NCBI GenBank assembly: GCA_016283745.1
Contig: JAEENM010000014.1
Location: 1-46,414 of the forward strand
Length of the DNA: 46,414 nucleotides
Reading direction: 5' to 3'
Origin: Bacteroidales bacterium
GTDB taxonomy: Bacteria; Bacteroidota; Bacteroidia; Bacteroidales; P3
Of the stretch, positions 1-10,230 are shown piece after piece. Position numbers and translations under genes: made by a program. The notes beneath the pieces were generated by a model, which worked only from the letters and a program-made list of their open reading frames with translations, was not told where the DNA came from and did no database searches. Position 1 is the stretch's first letter. Each line of letters begins with the position of its first letter.

Positions 1-1053
1 CTATTTTTTGGCGGCTTTTTGCTGCTTGTGGCCTTTATGCTTTTTCTGGACTTGGGCGTTTTTCACAAAACCGACCATGTGATAGGATTCAAGGAGTCGG
101 CCATCTGGACGGCGGTGTGGATAGGCATCTCGCTGCTGTTCTGCCTTTTTATTTTCCTCAAAGCCGAATGGATTCACGGCATAACCGACAACGCCGGACT
201 GCAGGCCTATTACGACAAGTATTACTACGGAAGACTGCATCAAGGCATTGACATGAACAAATCTTTCGATGAAAACCTGAGCATCTATCGCAACACCCTC
301 GGAATGGAGTACCTTACAGGTTATTTCATCGAAAAAGCCCTGTCTATCGACAACATTTTTGTGATGATACTGATATTTGTGAGCTTCGGCATCGACAAAA
401 AATACTACCATCGCGTACTTTTCTGGGGCATACTGGGCGCAATAGTTCTGCGTTTCATATTCATCTTCCTCAGTGCCGCCCTCATCACAAAATTCGCATG
501 GGTGCTGGCTGTCTTCGGCGGCATACTGGTGATTTCGGGTATCAGGATGTTTTTCAAGAAAGATGATGAGAAAATCGACACCGAACACCACCCCGTGGTA
601 CGTTTCGCCTCCAAGCATTTCCGTGTACTGCCGCAAGGTCACGGCCACGACTTTTTCACACGTGTGGACCATAAACTATACATCACACCGCTGTTTGTAG
701 TGCTGCTGGTGATAGAGTTCTCCGACGTGCTTTTCGCTGTCGACTCCATCCCCGCCATCTTCTCCGTAACGCAAGACCCCTTCATAGTGTTCTTCTCCAA
801 CATTTTCGCCATTTTGGGATTGCGGTCGCTGTTCTTTATGCTTAGCAGCGTGGTGGACAAATTCTGGCTACTCAAATACGGCTTGGGTGTGCTGCTCACC
901 TTTATAGGTGTGAAAATGCTGCTCAACACTTTCTGGCACATCGAGATAAACACCGTAGTCTCGCTCTTTGTGATACTCGGAATACTGGTGCTGAGCATAG
1001 TGTTTTCGATGCTTTTCCCAAAGAAAGAGCCTGTAAAAGTGGAGAACCAATAA
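1..1053 (+). CDS. TerC/Alx family integral membrane protein, 5' truncated by window edge
   Basis: Frame is open from base 1 (LFFGGFLLVAFMLFLDLGVFHK...); multiple TM segments and TerC-like motifs (EFSDVLFAVDSIPAIFSVTQDPFIVFFSNIFAILGLRSLFF). Confidence 0.93.
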   Translation, partial: LFFGGFLLLVAFMLFLDLGVFHKTDHVIGFKESAIWTAVWIGISLLFCLFIFLKAEWIHGITDNAGLQAYYDKYYYGRLHQGIDMNKSFDENLSIYRNTLGMEYLTGYFIEKALSIDNIFVMILIFVSFGIDKKYYHRVLFWGILGAIVLRFIFIFLSAALITKFAWVLAVFGGILVISGIRMFFKKDDEKIDTEHHPVVRFASKHFRVLPQGHGHDFFTRVDHKLYITPLFVVLLVIEFSDVLFAVDSIPAIFSVTQDPFIVFFSNIFAILGLRSLFFMLSSVVDKFWLLKYGLGVLLTFIGVKMLLNTFWHIEINTVVSLFVILGILVLSIVFSMLFPKKEPVKVENQ

Positions 1054-1063
1054 CCTGCCTCTC

Positions 1064-2404
1064 ATGCCCGAAATCTACCGCAACGGCGTTTTCTACCGGC
1101 TTGTAAAACATACCGTGAACTTCGGTCTGCGGGCCTATTTCGGCAATATTGTGATAAAAGGTCGCGAAAACCTGCCCACCGACTGTAGCTACATCCTTGC
1201 GCCCAACCACCAGAACGCCTTTCTCGACGCACTGATGATTCTTCAGATAAACAAACTCCGTCCGACGGTTTTCCTAGCTCGTGCCGATATTTTTGGCAAC
1301 ACACTGGCAAACAAAGTGTTGCATTTTCTCAAGATAATGCCCGTCTATCGCGCCCGCGACGGCAGACAGTCGCTTTCCAACAACGACACCATTTTCCAGT
1401 TATCGACCGATGTCATCCTCAACCAAGTGGCCTTATGCCTGATGGCCGAAGGCACCCACAACGACCGACGGCAACTGCTGCCGCTGAAAAAGGGGATGTT
1501 CCGCATTGCCTTCGCAGCACAGCAGAAACTCGGCGAAAAACCGCTCTACATCGTACCTGTGGGAATTGACTACGAAAGCTACGACACTCCCGGCAACCCC
1601 TCTGTAATCAACATCGGGAAAGCCATTGCGGTGAAAGACTACATGGAGTTGCACCAAGACAACAACGCTTTGGCAATCAACAAAATAAAAGAGGATTTGC
1701 GAGTGGCGATGACCGCACAGATGCATCAGATTGATTCCACCGAACATTACGACGAGTTTTACCTTTTGTCGAAACTCTATGCCGACGCTCGTGGCAAGGA
1801 ATTTGGACGTGAAACAACTTGGCTCAAGTTTGAACTACGACGTAAGATGTCGCAGAAATTGGACCGTTTGGAACAATATAATCCGCAAAATACCAGCGAT
1901 TTAGCCAAGGAAATTTCGGATACATCCACTCTCTGCAGTGCCTACGGCGTGGATTCCAATCGGCTGTTCGAGACAAAGAACAAGGTTGCGGTTGTCGTCG
2001 GCACCATACTGCTTGCGGGTATTCCTGTGGCGATTGCGCTGCTTAATTGGCGGTTGTTGGTGATGCTACTGTTGCTGTGTCCGATACCTTTCCTGCCCAC
2101 ACGTCTGCTTTTCCGCAATCAGAGCGACCCGCAGTTTGTCGGCTCGTTGAATTTTGCCGTGCAGTTTGTGCTTGTACTGCTGTATCTGCTGGCAATGACC
2201 ATAACCGTAGGACTGCTGCAAGGCTGGGGCTACGCCGCGGCGGCCTTGGTGGCCGGAATAGCGGTTTGGAGATCGGCCTACCTTTTAGGAAGTCTCGTAA
2301 AACGGCTGTTGATTGGTTGGAAAATGCTGTTTTTCAAGCAGAAAACCGCAAAAATCATGAAAGATAAGTTTGAAGAGATTTTCAAAAAAGTTGTAACCGA
2401 CTGA
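1064..2404 (+). CDS. 1-acyl-sn-glycerol-3-phosphate acyltransferase (PlsC-like) family protein
   Basis: APNHQNAFLDALM (NHxxxxD) and AEGTHNDRRQLLPLKKG acyltransferase motifs; C-terminal TM segments. Confidence 0.88.
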   Translation: MPEIYRNGVFYRLVKHTVNFGLRAYFGNIVIKGRENLPTDCSYILAPNHQNAFLDALMILQINKLRPTVFLARADIFGNTLANKVLHFLKIMPVYRARDGRQSLSNNDTIFQLSTDVILNQVALCLMAEGTHNDRRQLLPLKKGMFRIAFAAQQKLGEKPLYIVPVGIDYESYDTPGNPSVINIGKAIAVKDYMELHQDNNALAINKIKEDLRVAMTAQMHQIDSTEHYDEFYLLSKLYADARGKEFGRETTWLKFELRRKMSQKLDRLEQYNPQNTSDLAKEISDTSTLCSAYGVDSNRLFETKNKVAVVVGTILLAGIPVAIALLNWRLLVMLLLLCPIPFLPTRLLFRNQSDPQFVGSLNFAVQFVLVLLYLLAMTITVGLLQGWGYAAAALVAGIAVWRSAYLLGSLVKRLLIGWKMLFFKQKTAKIMKDKFEEIFKKVVTD

Positions 2405-2413
2405 AACAGGTCG

Positions 2414-3613
2414 TTAAACGCACACCAGCGCTTTTCTTTTCCTTAGTTCCATCTCCTTTTTGAACAAAGCGTTACGAATTTCGTCCAACTGACGGATGTC
2501 GGTGCTTTCGAACGAAAAACCTTCGGGCAGCGGTATGTCGTTGGCGGTGCAGAACTCCGCAAAATTGCCGTTGCTCGACCCTTGTCGGTGCTCCGACTTG
2601 AGGAACTGCAAAATCCGCAGTCCGTCCACACGCTCGGTGCAGGCTTTTACAAACAGTTGCACGGTTTTGAAATTCTTGCGCAGCGGCTGCCATACATCGT
2701 CGGTTTTCAGCTGGCTGCACAGAAATTCCGTCATCGGGGTGGGGATGTACTTTTCGTAAAGGGCGGGGAACAAATCGTAGGTCTGCCGCACTTTTTCGAA
2801 CGACGCCGTGGCGTAAAACGGGTACGAGGCATCCTGCTCGCTTACACTCTTTGCCACCGCCGGACCCGTGCCAAAAGGCACACGCTTCGACTCCCGTCCC
2901 TGTGGGAAAACAGTTTCCCTGTTGAACACCGACACACTACCCGTTTTACACAGTTTCTGCAAAAGGTAGAAATCCTCGCCGCCCTGCAGAGGCGTTATGC
3001 CGCCGCAACGCCTGTAGGCCCCCGCCGTGAACGCCATTGCCGAGCCGAGAGCCGTAAAGGCGTAGGGGTTGCCAATCTGCAACATATTTATAAGGTAGTG
3101 CCGCATGTAAATTTCGTAGCGCAGCAGGCTGCGGTCAGTGGTTGCGTTGCCCGAAAGCGGATGGTAGTACGGCACAGCGATAGCCGAAAGATGGGGATTA
3201 TGCGCAAACTGTACGGCTATATACATAAGATAGTCCTTGCCAAAGACAGTGTCGCCGTCGAGGCTGACGATGATTTTGTCTTCGGGGACGGTTTGTAAAA
3301 TGGTGTCGAACAGCTCTTTGCGGGCGTAGCCCACGCCGTGACGCTTGGCAGGCCAGCCGTGCCCTCGCGAACTGCGGTCGATTATGGTAATAGGCAGATT
3401 TTCAAGGGTTTGAAGAAAAGCGATTGTGGCCGCATTGTTGGTGCAGATTTGTTGTTTCGCCTCATCCTCCCACCAACTTTCGGGCTGGTTTACACACATA
3501 TACACTCTGAAATTGCGGTATGTCTGCTGGTTGAGACACTCCACAAGTGCGGGCAGGTTTTCCAGCTCGTCCATCAAAGGGATGGCAACGGAGATATGAG
3601 GGAGAAAGGGCAT
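2414..3613 (-). CDS. Glycosyltransferase family 2 protein
   Basis: N-terminal HISVAIPLMDELENLPALVECLNQQTYRNFRVYMCVN, IIVSLDGDTVF (DxD-like), GGEDFYLLQKL. Confidence 0.85.
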   Translation of the reverse strand: MPFLPHISVAIPLMDELENLPALVECLNQQTYRNFRVYMCVNQPESWWEDEAKQQICTNNAATIAFLQTLENLPITIIDRSSRGHGWPAKRHGVGYARKELFDTILQTVPEDKIIVSLDGDTVFGKDYLMYIAVQFAHNPHLSAIAVPYYHPLSGNATTDRSLLRYEIYMRHYLINMLQIGNPYAFTALGSAMAFTAGAYRRCGGITPLQGGEDFYLLQKLCKTGSVSVFNRETVFPQGRESKRVPFGTGPAVAKSVSEQDASYPFYATASFEKVRQTYDLFPALYEKYIPTPMTEFLCSQLKTDDVWQPLRKNFKTVQLFVKACTERVDGLRILQFLKSEHRQGSSNGNFAEFCTANDIPLPEGFSFESTDIRQLDEIRNALFKKEMELRKRKALVCV

Positions 3614-3622
3614 AACCGGTTA

Positions 3623-3668
3623 TTGAAAAAAAATCCGCTCCGAATGGCCTCCGAAGCGGATTTTTGTA
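3623..3668 (-). terminator. Intrinsic terminator for the MFS gene (minus strand)
   Basis: Inverted repeat aaaatccgct...agcggatttt; minus-strand product ends in a T-run just after the MFS stop at 3683. Confidence 0.7.
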
Positions 3669-3682
3669 TTGTTTACCAATTA

Positions 3683-5317
3683 TTATTTGATATTGGGTTC
3701 TTCCAGACCATAGCCTTTTTTCTTGTCCACTGCCTTGAGGTAGATGGAGATAAGGAGGGCGGCTATACCGAGAGCTGCGAGCATCACAAGAGCCCAAGTG
3801 TAGTCGAGGTCGTGGGCTGCGGTGCCTTCGGCGTTGGTGTTTGTAAGCACCAGTCCGATAAGTGCGGGGAACAGGCCGAGGCCGATATTCTGAATCCAGA
3901 AGATAGCTGCGTAAGCCGAACCGATGATTTTCTCATCTACCAGCTTGGGAACGCTGGGCCACAAAGCTGCAGGAACCAACGAGAAGGAGGCTCCGAGCAC
4001 GAGGATGGTGACGTATGCAACAACGGTACCACCAACGGCGCTGCCTTTGAACATCGGAAGGATGAAGGCGAAGGTGAGGTGGCAGATAACCAGCAGTATG
4101 GAGCCGAGCATAAGCATTGTGGCGGCTTTACCTTTGTGGTCGACATAGTTGCCGAGGATAGGAGTGATGGCCACAGCCAGCAGCGGGAACACTGCGAAGA
4201 TTGTCTCGGCGGTGCCACGCATATAACCCATAAAGCAGTAGCAAACCAGAGCTATCACGGCCAGTCCCATCAAGCCGAATTTCAGACCTTTATTTTTGGA
4301 GAAATTGCTTGCAAACGAGCAGATAGCCACGATAAGCATTATGATGTACTGAACGATGGTCACAGAAATCGGGAAGGCATCGGTGCTTCCGCCCCAATAG
4401 GTGGAGGGGTCGGCTTCGGTGAGGGTGAGGTTGCACTGGAGCATATTCACGGCGTATTTCTGGAAGGGGAAGATGGCGCTGTAGTAAAGCACGCAGAGCA
4501 GAGCCACGAGCCAGAATCCGAGGCTGGTGAAAATCTTGCCAAGGTCGCTGATTTTGAAGGGATCGTCTTTCTCTTCGGCCTCGCCAGTCTGTTTGTCGAG
4601 TTTTCTGTCCATAAAGAAATAGACGATGAACATCATAAGGGCGATGCACAGCAGCACCACACCGAATTTAACGGCGTTGTCCACATGGATGTCGCCGCCG
4701 AGTTTTGCGAAATAGGGTGAGAAAATCATACAGGTGGCCACACCCAAACGAGCGAGGGCCATTTCGGAACCCATAGCCAGAGCGGTCTCACGGCCTTTGA
4801 ACCATTTCACGATACCGCGGCTTACGGTGATACCGGCCATCTCCACGCCGCATCCGAAGAGCATGAAGCCCAGGGCTGCGAGTTTTGCCGAAGCGGGCAT
4901 GCCTTTCACAAACGGAAGTATGGTGCCGATGACAGGAATTTCGCCGTCCCAGTTGAGGTGTCCGTCGAACCAAGCGGCAAGGCTGGTGCCGGGGAAATAG
5001 TCGCTGACGGCGTAGAACTTAATGCATCCGCCGACGAGCATCACAACGCCCGAAAGCACGGCGGTGAAACGCACTCCCATCTTGTCGAGGATGATACCTG
5101 CAAAGATAAGGAAGAACACGTAAACGTTGAGGAACACCTCTGCGCCCTGCATACGGCCGAACGCCTCGCTGTCCCATCCGCGTGTGTCCTGCATCAGGTC
5201 CTTGATGGGGGACAAAATGTCCATAAATACATAACTGCAAAACATGGCCAAAGCCAGTAACAACAGGGCTATCCATCTCATGGCAGCGCTGTCTCTCAAT
5301 GTGGTTTTATTTGTCAT
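3683..5317 (-). CDS. MFS transporter
   Basis: About 12 hydrophobic segments; start chosen at MTNKTTLRDSAAMRW (ATG at 5317) rather than the ORF-track extension to 5428. Confidence 0.85.
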   Translation of the reverse strand: MTNKTTLRDSAAMRWIALLLLALAMFCSYVFMDILSPIKDLMQDTRGWDSEAFGRMQGAEVFLNVYVFFLIFAGIILDKMGVRFTAVLSGVVMLVGGCIKFYAVSDYFPGTSLAAWFDGHLNWDGEIPVIGTILPFVKGMPASAKLAALGFMLFGCGVEMAGITVSRGIVKWFKGRETALAMGSEMALARLGVATCMIFSPYFAKLGGDIHVDNAVKFGVVLLCIALMMFIVYFFMDRKLDKQTGEAEEKDDPFKISDLGKIFTSLGFWLVALLCVLYYSAIFPFQKYAVNMLQCNLTLTEADPSTYWGGSTDAFPISVTIVQYIIMLIVAICSFASNFSKNKGLKFGLMGLAVIALVCYCFMGYMRGTAETIFAVFPLLAVAITPILGNYVDHKGKAATMLMLGSILLVICHLTFAFILPMFKGSAVGGTVVAYVTILVLGASFSLVPAALWPSVPKLVDEKIIGSAYAAIFWIQNIGLGLFPALIGLVLTNTNAEGTAAHDLDYTWALVMLAALGIAALLISIYLKAVDKKKGYGLEEPNIK

Positions 5318-5621
5318 AACGTTTGAAATTTTTACAATTAAGACTGCAAAAATACGATATTTTTGGCAAAAAAAGAAAGTTTCGAGGGCAAAAAAACGGC
5401 GGCAGTTGCCTATTTTGTTGATTAACATTACTTTATTTTATGCGTTGATGCCGTATTCTTGCTGTTATTTTGGACTGAAAAAACCTGTAGCGACATTTTT
5501 TTGCATCGTTTTGACTTGAAAAAGACTACAATCAAAAATAAAAACGTATTTTTGAAAACACGCCTGCAAGCGTTCCGTTTCTTGCAATTGTCTGACAATA
5601 AAAAAGATACACTAACTACAG

Positions 5622-6389
5622 ATGAAAAAACATATAGCCGATTTCGTTATTGCCGAAAAGAAAACCATCGGGAGCAGCTATTTCACCCTGCTGCTGAAGT
5701 CGCCCGAGGCCTTGCCGGAGATACTGCCCGGACAGTTTGTGGAGGTTCAGGTGCCGGACAACAAAGAGGTGTTCCTGCGCCGTCCTATCTCCATACACGA
5801 CGTGGACTATGCCGCCAACACGATGACCTTGCTTGTGCAGGTGGTGGGCAAAGGCACCCGCACCTTGTCGCAGCTTGCCGAGGGTCGCACTCTCAACCTC
5901 GTATATCCCTTGGGCAACGGTTTCTCCATTGACGGGCAAAAGCCGCTGCTTGTGGGCGGAGGCGCCGGTATCGCACCGCTGCTCTACACCGCCAAGAAAT
6001 ACAGCGAAAAAGGCATACGTCCCGCCATACTTTTGGGCGGCCGTACGGCGGAGCTTATTCCGGTAAAGGAAGAATTTCGGCCCTACGGCGAGGTGTTTTT
6101 CGCCACCGAGGACGGCTCGCTGGGCGAGAAAGGCCTTGTAACACAGCACACTGCCTTCGGCAAGAGCTACGACAGCATACTCACCTGCGGTCCTACGCCG
6201 ATGATGAAAGCCGTGGCGCGTCACGCCCTGAAGAACGGCATACGCTGTCAGGTGTCGCTGGAAAACACCATGGCCTGCGGCGTGGGAGCCTGCCTGTGCT
6301 GCGTAACCAAAACCGACCACGGCCACCGCTGCGTGTGCAAGGACGGCCCGGTTTTCAACGTCGAAAATATGAAAGAATGGGCAAATTAA
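5622..6389 (+). CDS. pyrK: Dihydroorotate dehydrogenase electron transfer subunit (PyrK-like)
   Basis: FAD/NAD reductase fold motifs (RRPISIHDV, GGGAGIAPLLY) and C-terminal 2Fe-2S Cys cluster MACGVGACLCCVTKTDHGHRCVCKDGPVF; followed by pyrD. Confidence 0.93.
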   Translation: MKKHIADFVIAEKKTIGSSYFTLLLKSPEALPEILPGQFVEVQVPDNKEVFLRRPISIHDVDYAANTMTLLVQVVGKGTRTLSQLAEGRTLNLVYPLGNGFSIDGQKPLLVGGGAGIAPLLYTAKKYSEKGIRPAILLGGRTAELIPVKEEFRPYGEVFFATEDGSLGEKGLVTQHTAFGKSYDSILTCGPTPMMKAVARHALKNGIRCQVSLENTMACGVGACLCCVTKTDHGHRCVCKDGPVFNVENMKEWAN

Positions 6390-6454
6390 TTAATAATTAG
6401 TAATGAGTAATTAGTATTTAGTAATTAGTTTGCAGTTAAAATTGAAATGCTCCT

Positions 6455-6668
6455 TGCCGCAAGCGGCAGAATTACGAAGTAATCGTGAACACAGATGAAA
6501 TAAATCAGTAATGTGAACAACTCTAGGGAATCTAAATAATTATTTCGCCGAAGGCGAATATATTTACAAGATTAAAAAGATTTCACGAGCCGAAGGCGAG
6601 TAGGGAAAAAATAAAAATCTACAAGATTTACAAGATCTCGCGAGCCGTAGGCGAGCAGGAGAACAAAA
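6455..6668. repeat. Cluster of short intergenic palindromes with 2-3 nt loops plus two imperfect ~48-bp direct repeats
   Basis: TGCCGC-AA-GCGGCA (6455-6468), ATTAC-GAA-GTAAT (6471-6483), TTCGCC-GAA-GGCGAA (6544-6558), GCC-GAA-GGC and GCC-GTA-GGC cores within direct repeats starting at 6566 and 6621. Confidence 0.75.
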
Positions 6669-6693
6669 ACAAAAAGATTTAAAGAAAAAAACA

Positions 6694-7593
6694 ATGCTGG
6701 AAGTAAAGATACACAACCTGTCCCTGAAAAATCCGGTGCTTACCGCGTCGGGGACTTTCGGATATGGCGAGGAGTTCGCCGATTTTATCGACCTTAGCCG
6801 CCTTGGCGGGATAATAGTGAAAGGCACCACGGGCTCGCACCGCGAGGGCAACGCCTACCCACGTATGGCCGAAACGCCTTCGGGTATGCTCAACGCCGTG
6901 GGACTGCAGAACGCCGGCGTGGACGTGTTCTGCCAAAAGACCTACCCCCGCATCTGCGACATCGACACCAACATTATTGTGAATGTTTCGGGCTCTAGCA
7001 TCGAGGAGTATTGCGAGACGGCAGCCAAAATCGACGCTCTGGACAAGATTCCCGCCATAGAGTTGAATATCTCGTGTCCCAACGTGAAGAAAGGCGGCAT
7101 GGGCTTCGGCACCGACCCCAAGATGGCCGCGCAGGTGGTGGGCGAAGTCCGCAAGGTGTATCATAAAACGCTGATAGTGAAGCTTACGCCCAACGTTACC
7201 AGCATCGCCGACATCGCCAAGGCTGTGGAGGAGGCGGGCGCCGACTCGGTGTCGCTTATCAACACGATACTGGGCATGGCCGTGGATGTGGAACGCCGTC
7301 GTCCTGTGCTCTCCACCATCACCGGCGGACTGTCGGGTCCTGCCGTGAAACCCGTGGCGGTGCGTATGGTGTGGCAGGTGGCCAAAGCTGTTAAGATTCC
7401 TGTGATAGGCCTCGGCGGCATAGCCTCGGCCAACGACGCCCTCGAATTCCTGATGGCCGGTGCCACGGCGGTGCAGATAGGCACAGCCAATTTCCTCGAC
7501 CCCACCGTTACCGTTAAGGTGGTAGACGGCTTGCAGGACTATCTCAACCGTCATAATATCAAAGATATACACGACATAATTGGCATAATATGA
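6694..7593 (+). CDS. pyrD: Dihydroorotate dehydrogenase (class 1B type), catalytic subunit
   Basis: [47 protein letters not shown]; adjacent to pyrK. Confidence 0.95.
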   Translation: MLEVKIHNLSLKNPVLTASGTFGYGEEFADFIDLSRLGGIIVKGTTGSHREGNAYPRMAETPSGMLNAVGLQNAGVDVFCQKTYPRICDIDTNIIVNVSGSSIEEYCETAAKIDALDKIPAIELNISCPNVKKGGMGFGTDPKMAAQVVGEVRKVYHKTLIVKLTPNVTSIADIAKAVEEAGADSVSLINTILGMAVDVERRRPVLSTITGGLSGPAVKPVAVRMVWQVAKAVKIPVIGLGGIASANDALEFLMAGATAVQIGTANFLDPTVTVKVVDGLQDYLNRHNIKDIHDIIGII

Positions 7594-8438
7594 TACTCGT
7601 GGCCGACAGCGGGGCAACCAAAACCGACTGGTGCCTCATCGATAAAAAGGGGGAACGCAGGGCTTTCACCACCATCGGGCTGAATCCCACCTACTTGGTC
7701 GACGGCAGTGTGCTGGACGGCGAAATTGCCTGTCTAGCCGAAGATATGCGTTGCGCCGACAAAGTGCGGAAAGTCTTTTTCTACGGTGCCGGCTGTTCCG
7801 ACGAGGAAAACCGACAAAAGATTGCCAAATCCACAGCAAGACATTTTGTAAACGCTGATACAGAGGTGTTTACCGACCTATTCGGAGCCTGCCGCGCCTG
7901 TTGCGGCAACGCCGACGGCATTGTGGGGATTCTCGGAACAGGCTCTAACTCATGTATTTACCAAGGCGGAGATATCGTGCAAAACATACCGTCGGCGGGG
8001 TATATGCTCGGCGACGAGGGCTCGGGTACCTACATCGGTAAACAGCTGCTGAAAAAGTACCTCACCAGACGGATGCCTAGCGACATCGAGGCAGAGTTCC
8101 GCGAGTTTATCAACAACCTGAGTCGCGGCGAGATACTGGACATAGTGTATCGGCAGCCCTCGCCGAACAAGTTCTTCGCCTCGCTTACGCCTTTTGCCTT
8201 GAACAACGGCCGTAACGCCTTTATCAACACCCTTCTGGGCGACTGTATGGACGATTTCTTCGAAAACCAGATATGCCTCTACGACACCGAGTTGAAGGAC
8301 TTGTATATGGTGGGCTCTGTGGCGTCGATTCTGGAAAAAGAGCTGCGGGAGTGCGCCGCCAAACACGGCTTTGTGTTGCGGAAAACCTTGCAGAAACCCA
8401 TCGAAGGACTTGCGGAATTCCACGCCAAAAAGGGTTGA
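7590..8438 (+). CDS. BadF/BadG/BcrA/BcrD-type ATPase / N-acetylglucosamine kinase-like protein
   Basis: [21 protein letters not shown] phosphate-1 motif, [30 protein letters not shown]; overlaps the pyrD stop by 4 nt. Confidence 0.85.
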   Translation: MILVADSGATKTDWCLIDKKGERRAFTTIGLNPTYLVDGSVLDGEIACLAEDMRCADKVRKVFFYGAGCSDEENRQKIAKSTARHFVNADTEVFTDLFGACRACCGNADGIVGILGTGSNSCIYQGGDIVQNIPSAGYMLGDEGSGTYIGKQLLKKYLTRRMPSDIEAEFREFINNLSRGEILDIVYRQPSPNKFFASLTPFALNNGRNAFINTLLGDCMDDFFENQICLYDTELKDLYMVGSVASILEKELRECAAKHGFVLRKTLQKPIEGLAEFHAKKG

Positions 8439-8560
8439 AAACGCTTCGGAAATTGCTTTTTTTGCGTTTCGAGACGAAAAACGGGAGAAAAATATTGTTT
8501 TTACAAAAGTTTGATATTTAACATTTTACAAACGTAATTCTGCAAAAAAATTAAAAAAAT

Positions 8561-8591
8561 TTTGTCAGAACAAAAAAAGTGTGTATCTTTG
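8561..8591 (+). promoter_or_regulatory. Bacteroidetes-type promoter of tRNA-Asp / ssrA
   Basis: TTTG (8561-8564)-N19-TATCTTTG (8584-8591), matching the Bacteroidetes -33/-7 consensus. Confidence 0.75.
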
Positions 8592-8632
8592 CAACCTCAA
8601 AACGAGAGAAAAGTTCTTTAAAAAAGAAACAC

Positions 8633-8710
8633 GGTTCGGTAGTTCAGTTTGGTTAGAATACATGCCTGTCACGCATGGGGTCGCGAGTTCGAGTCTCGTC
8701 CGGACCGCCA
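8633..8710 (+). tRNA. tRNA-Asp(GTC), CCA apparently encoded
   Basis: Cloverleaf: acceptor GGTTCGG/CCGGACC, anticodon loop CTGTCAC, T-arm GTTCGAGTC, 3' G-CCA. Confidence 0.93.
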
Positions 8711-8712
8711 AG

Positions 8713-8737
8713 GCTCTCCAAAAGAGAGCTTTTTTTG
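8713..8737 (+). terminator. Intrinsic terminator after tRNA-Asp
   Basis: GCTCTC-CAAAA-GAGAGC followed by T8. Confidence 0.75.
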
Positions 8738-8794
8738 TATCTACATACAAAGGAAGATATTTGAAATACGGTATTGTAAATACTTCATTATCAA

Positions 8795-9185
8795 GGGGCT
8801 GACCGGTTTTGACAGCAAGGATAATGGGTATGTAAGCATGCAGGTTCAGGCATCAACAACCTCAATAAGGGATGCGAAACAATAATTGGCGAAAATACTT
8901 ACGCTCTTGCTGCCTAACCGAAGCATAGTAGGTTAGCTTAATCCTGCCCACAGTGGGTGGGACAAGACATCTCCCGCCGACCTCGCCCGTCGGTAGGCGA
9001 CCAGGAGGTGCTCGTGAGTACGGGATAGCAGCGTGTATTCCCCGCCCGCGCTGTAAAATTTTAGGGGATAAGGTCGGATTTGGGTGTCTTTGTCCGGGTC
9101 CGGCTCGAAAACCAATCAAAGAATAAGCATGTAGAAAGCGTATTTGTTACTTGTTTGGACGGCGGTTCGACTCCGCCCAGCTCCA
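8795..9185 (+). ncRNA. ssrA: Transfer-messenger RNA (tmRNA), tag GENTYALAA
   Basis: 5' GGGGCUGACCGGUUUUGACA; 3' GGUUCGACUCCGCCCAGCUCCA; acceptor GGGGCUG/CAGCUCC; tag ORF GGC GAA AAT ACT TAC GCT CTT GCT GCC TAA at 8888-8917. Confidence 0.97.
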
Positions 9186-9210
9186 CTAGGGAAATGAACT
9201 TTCCTTTGCA

Positions 9211-9245
9211 AAAACACTGGTAATCAAAGAGATTGTCAGTGTTTT
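9211..9245 (+). terminator. Putative ssrA terminator hairpin
   Basis: AAAACACTG (9211-9219) / CAGTGTTTT (9237-9245), with an inner AATC/GATT stem. Confidence 0.55.
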
Positions 9246-9495
9246 CTGCTTTATGGAGACTCCCACTCTCTGAACTCTTGTTTCACCGGTTCAATCAGGG
9301 TGACCAGGAGTCCAATGCTTGCAGAAACTTGCTGACAATCTTACATATATCCACAACCACCATCCACCAAAGAGGTGTCTGCATAAGGTGGAGATGGATG
9401 GAATGAAAATGTTCAAAATCTGAGACCTGTTTTTTCTCAACTGAGACCGATTTTTCTTTTCATATCTTATTGTTTAATACTAAAATAGAAAGAAA

Positions 9496-9744
9496 ATGAC
9501 ACTAAACTTCGTTTGCAGGGGTTCAAAGGTCAGCAAGAAGGACGGACTGACACCACTTGAACTCTATGTTATCATCGACGGAAAGAGAAGGTACATCTCT
9601 CTGAACCATAGAATCGACCCAAAGTCTCTTATCTTGTTTCGAAATGGAATTTTTTGTTTTCGAACAAACTCTTCTGTCATAAATATCTTTAAATTAACCT
9701 CTTGCACACAATGCCGGGTGATTTTTCACGTTATTACTATATAA
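9496..9744 (+). pseudogene. 5' remnant of a tyrosine recombinase/integrase
   Basis: MTLNFVCRGSKVSKKDGLTPLELYVIIDGKRRYISLNHRIDPKS resembles the N-terminal arm-binding region of Bacteroidetes phage-type integrases; homology ends after ~48 aa and the ORF is only 82 aa; lies just downstream of ssrA. Confidence 0.65.
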
Positions 9745-9762
9745 TAACAATGTAACAGAAAT

Positions 9763-9948
9763 CTGGAAAAAAGAACAGAACAACAATGGGCGGCACTCTA
9801 TGATGCTGCCGTGACATCCATCATCGGTGGCAGATGTGCCAATAGTTATTATGGAGATTATTCGATTAACTCCATCGTAAGTGAGGCAATCAGAGGAGCC
9901 GACCTCCTTATAAAGGAACTGAAGGAAAGAGAGGTGTCCGAGAATTGA
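9763..9948 (+). pseudogene. Start-less open fragment (mobile-element debris?)
   Basis: Frame reads LEKRTEQQWAALYDAAVTSIIGGRCANSYYGDYSINSIVSEAIRGADLLIKELKEREVSEN*, protein-like composition but no ATG in the open frame. Confidence 0.35.
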
Positions 9949-10155
9949 GGTGTCCATCTGAAAACATTTTGGACAACCCGTCCCATCCGTTTGGCAACAG
10001 AGACAACCTGAAAACTACGAGATGTTTCGAAAAAGAGACATTCGGAGACCAAGACGGTCAAAGAAACAGAAGAACCCGAAAAGGGAATGGTGTCAAATGG
10101 GAAGGATAAACTAAAATGAACCCAAGTAATTGTTGAACCCAGAAACAACCAGAAT

Positions 10156-10230
10156 ATGAATGCAGTGATATATGCAAGAGTAAGTAGTACGGGAGACCTA
10201 TCATCTCCTACCATGGTAGGAGTTGATTAG
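10156..10230 (+). pseudogene. 5' remnant of a serine recombinase (resolvase/invertase family)
   Basis: MNAVIYARVSSTGD matches the N-terminal catalytic YARVSS(T)xD motif, then diverges to LSSPTMVGVD*. Confidence 0.6.
10205..10222. repeat. 18-bp perfect palindrome CTCCTACCATGGTAGGAG
   Basis: CTCCTACCA/TGGTAGGAG with no spacer, at the point where resolvase homology ends. Confidence 0.8.

Noticed and set aside
2582-3298. 238-aa plus-strand ORF within the GT2 gene
   Set aside because: Antisense to a clear GT2 gene, no motifs.
8862-9119. Minus-strand ORFs of 85 and 60 aa
   Set aside because: They are antisense to the tmRNA gene.
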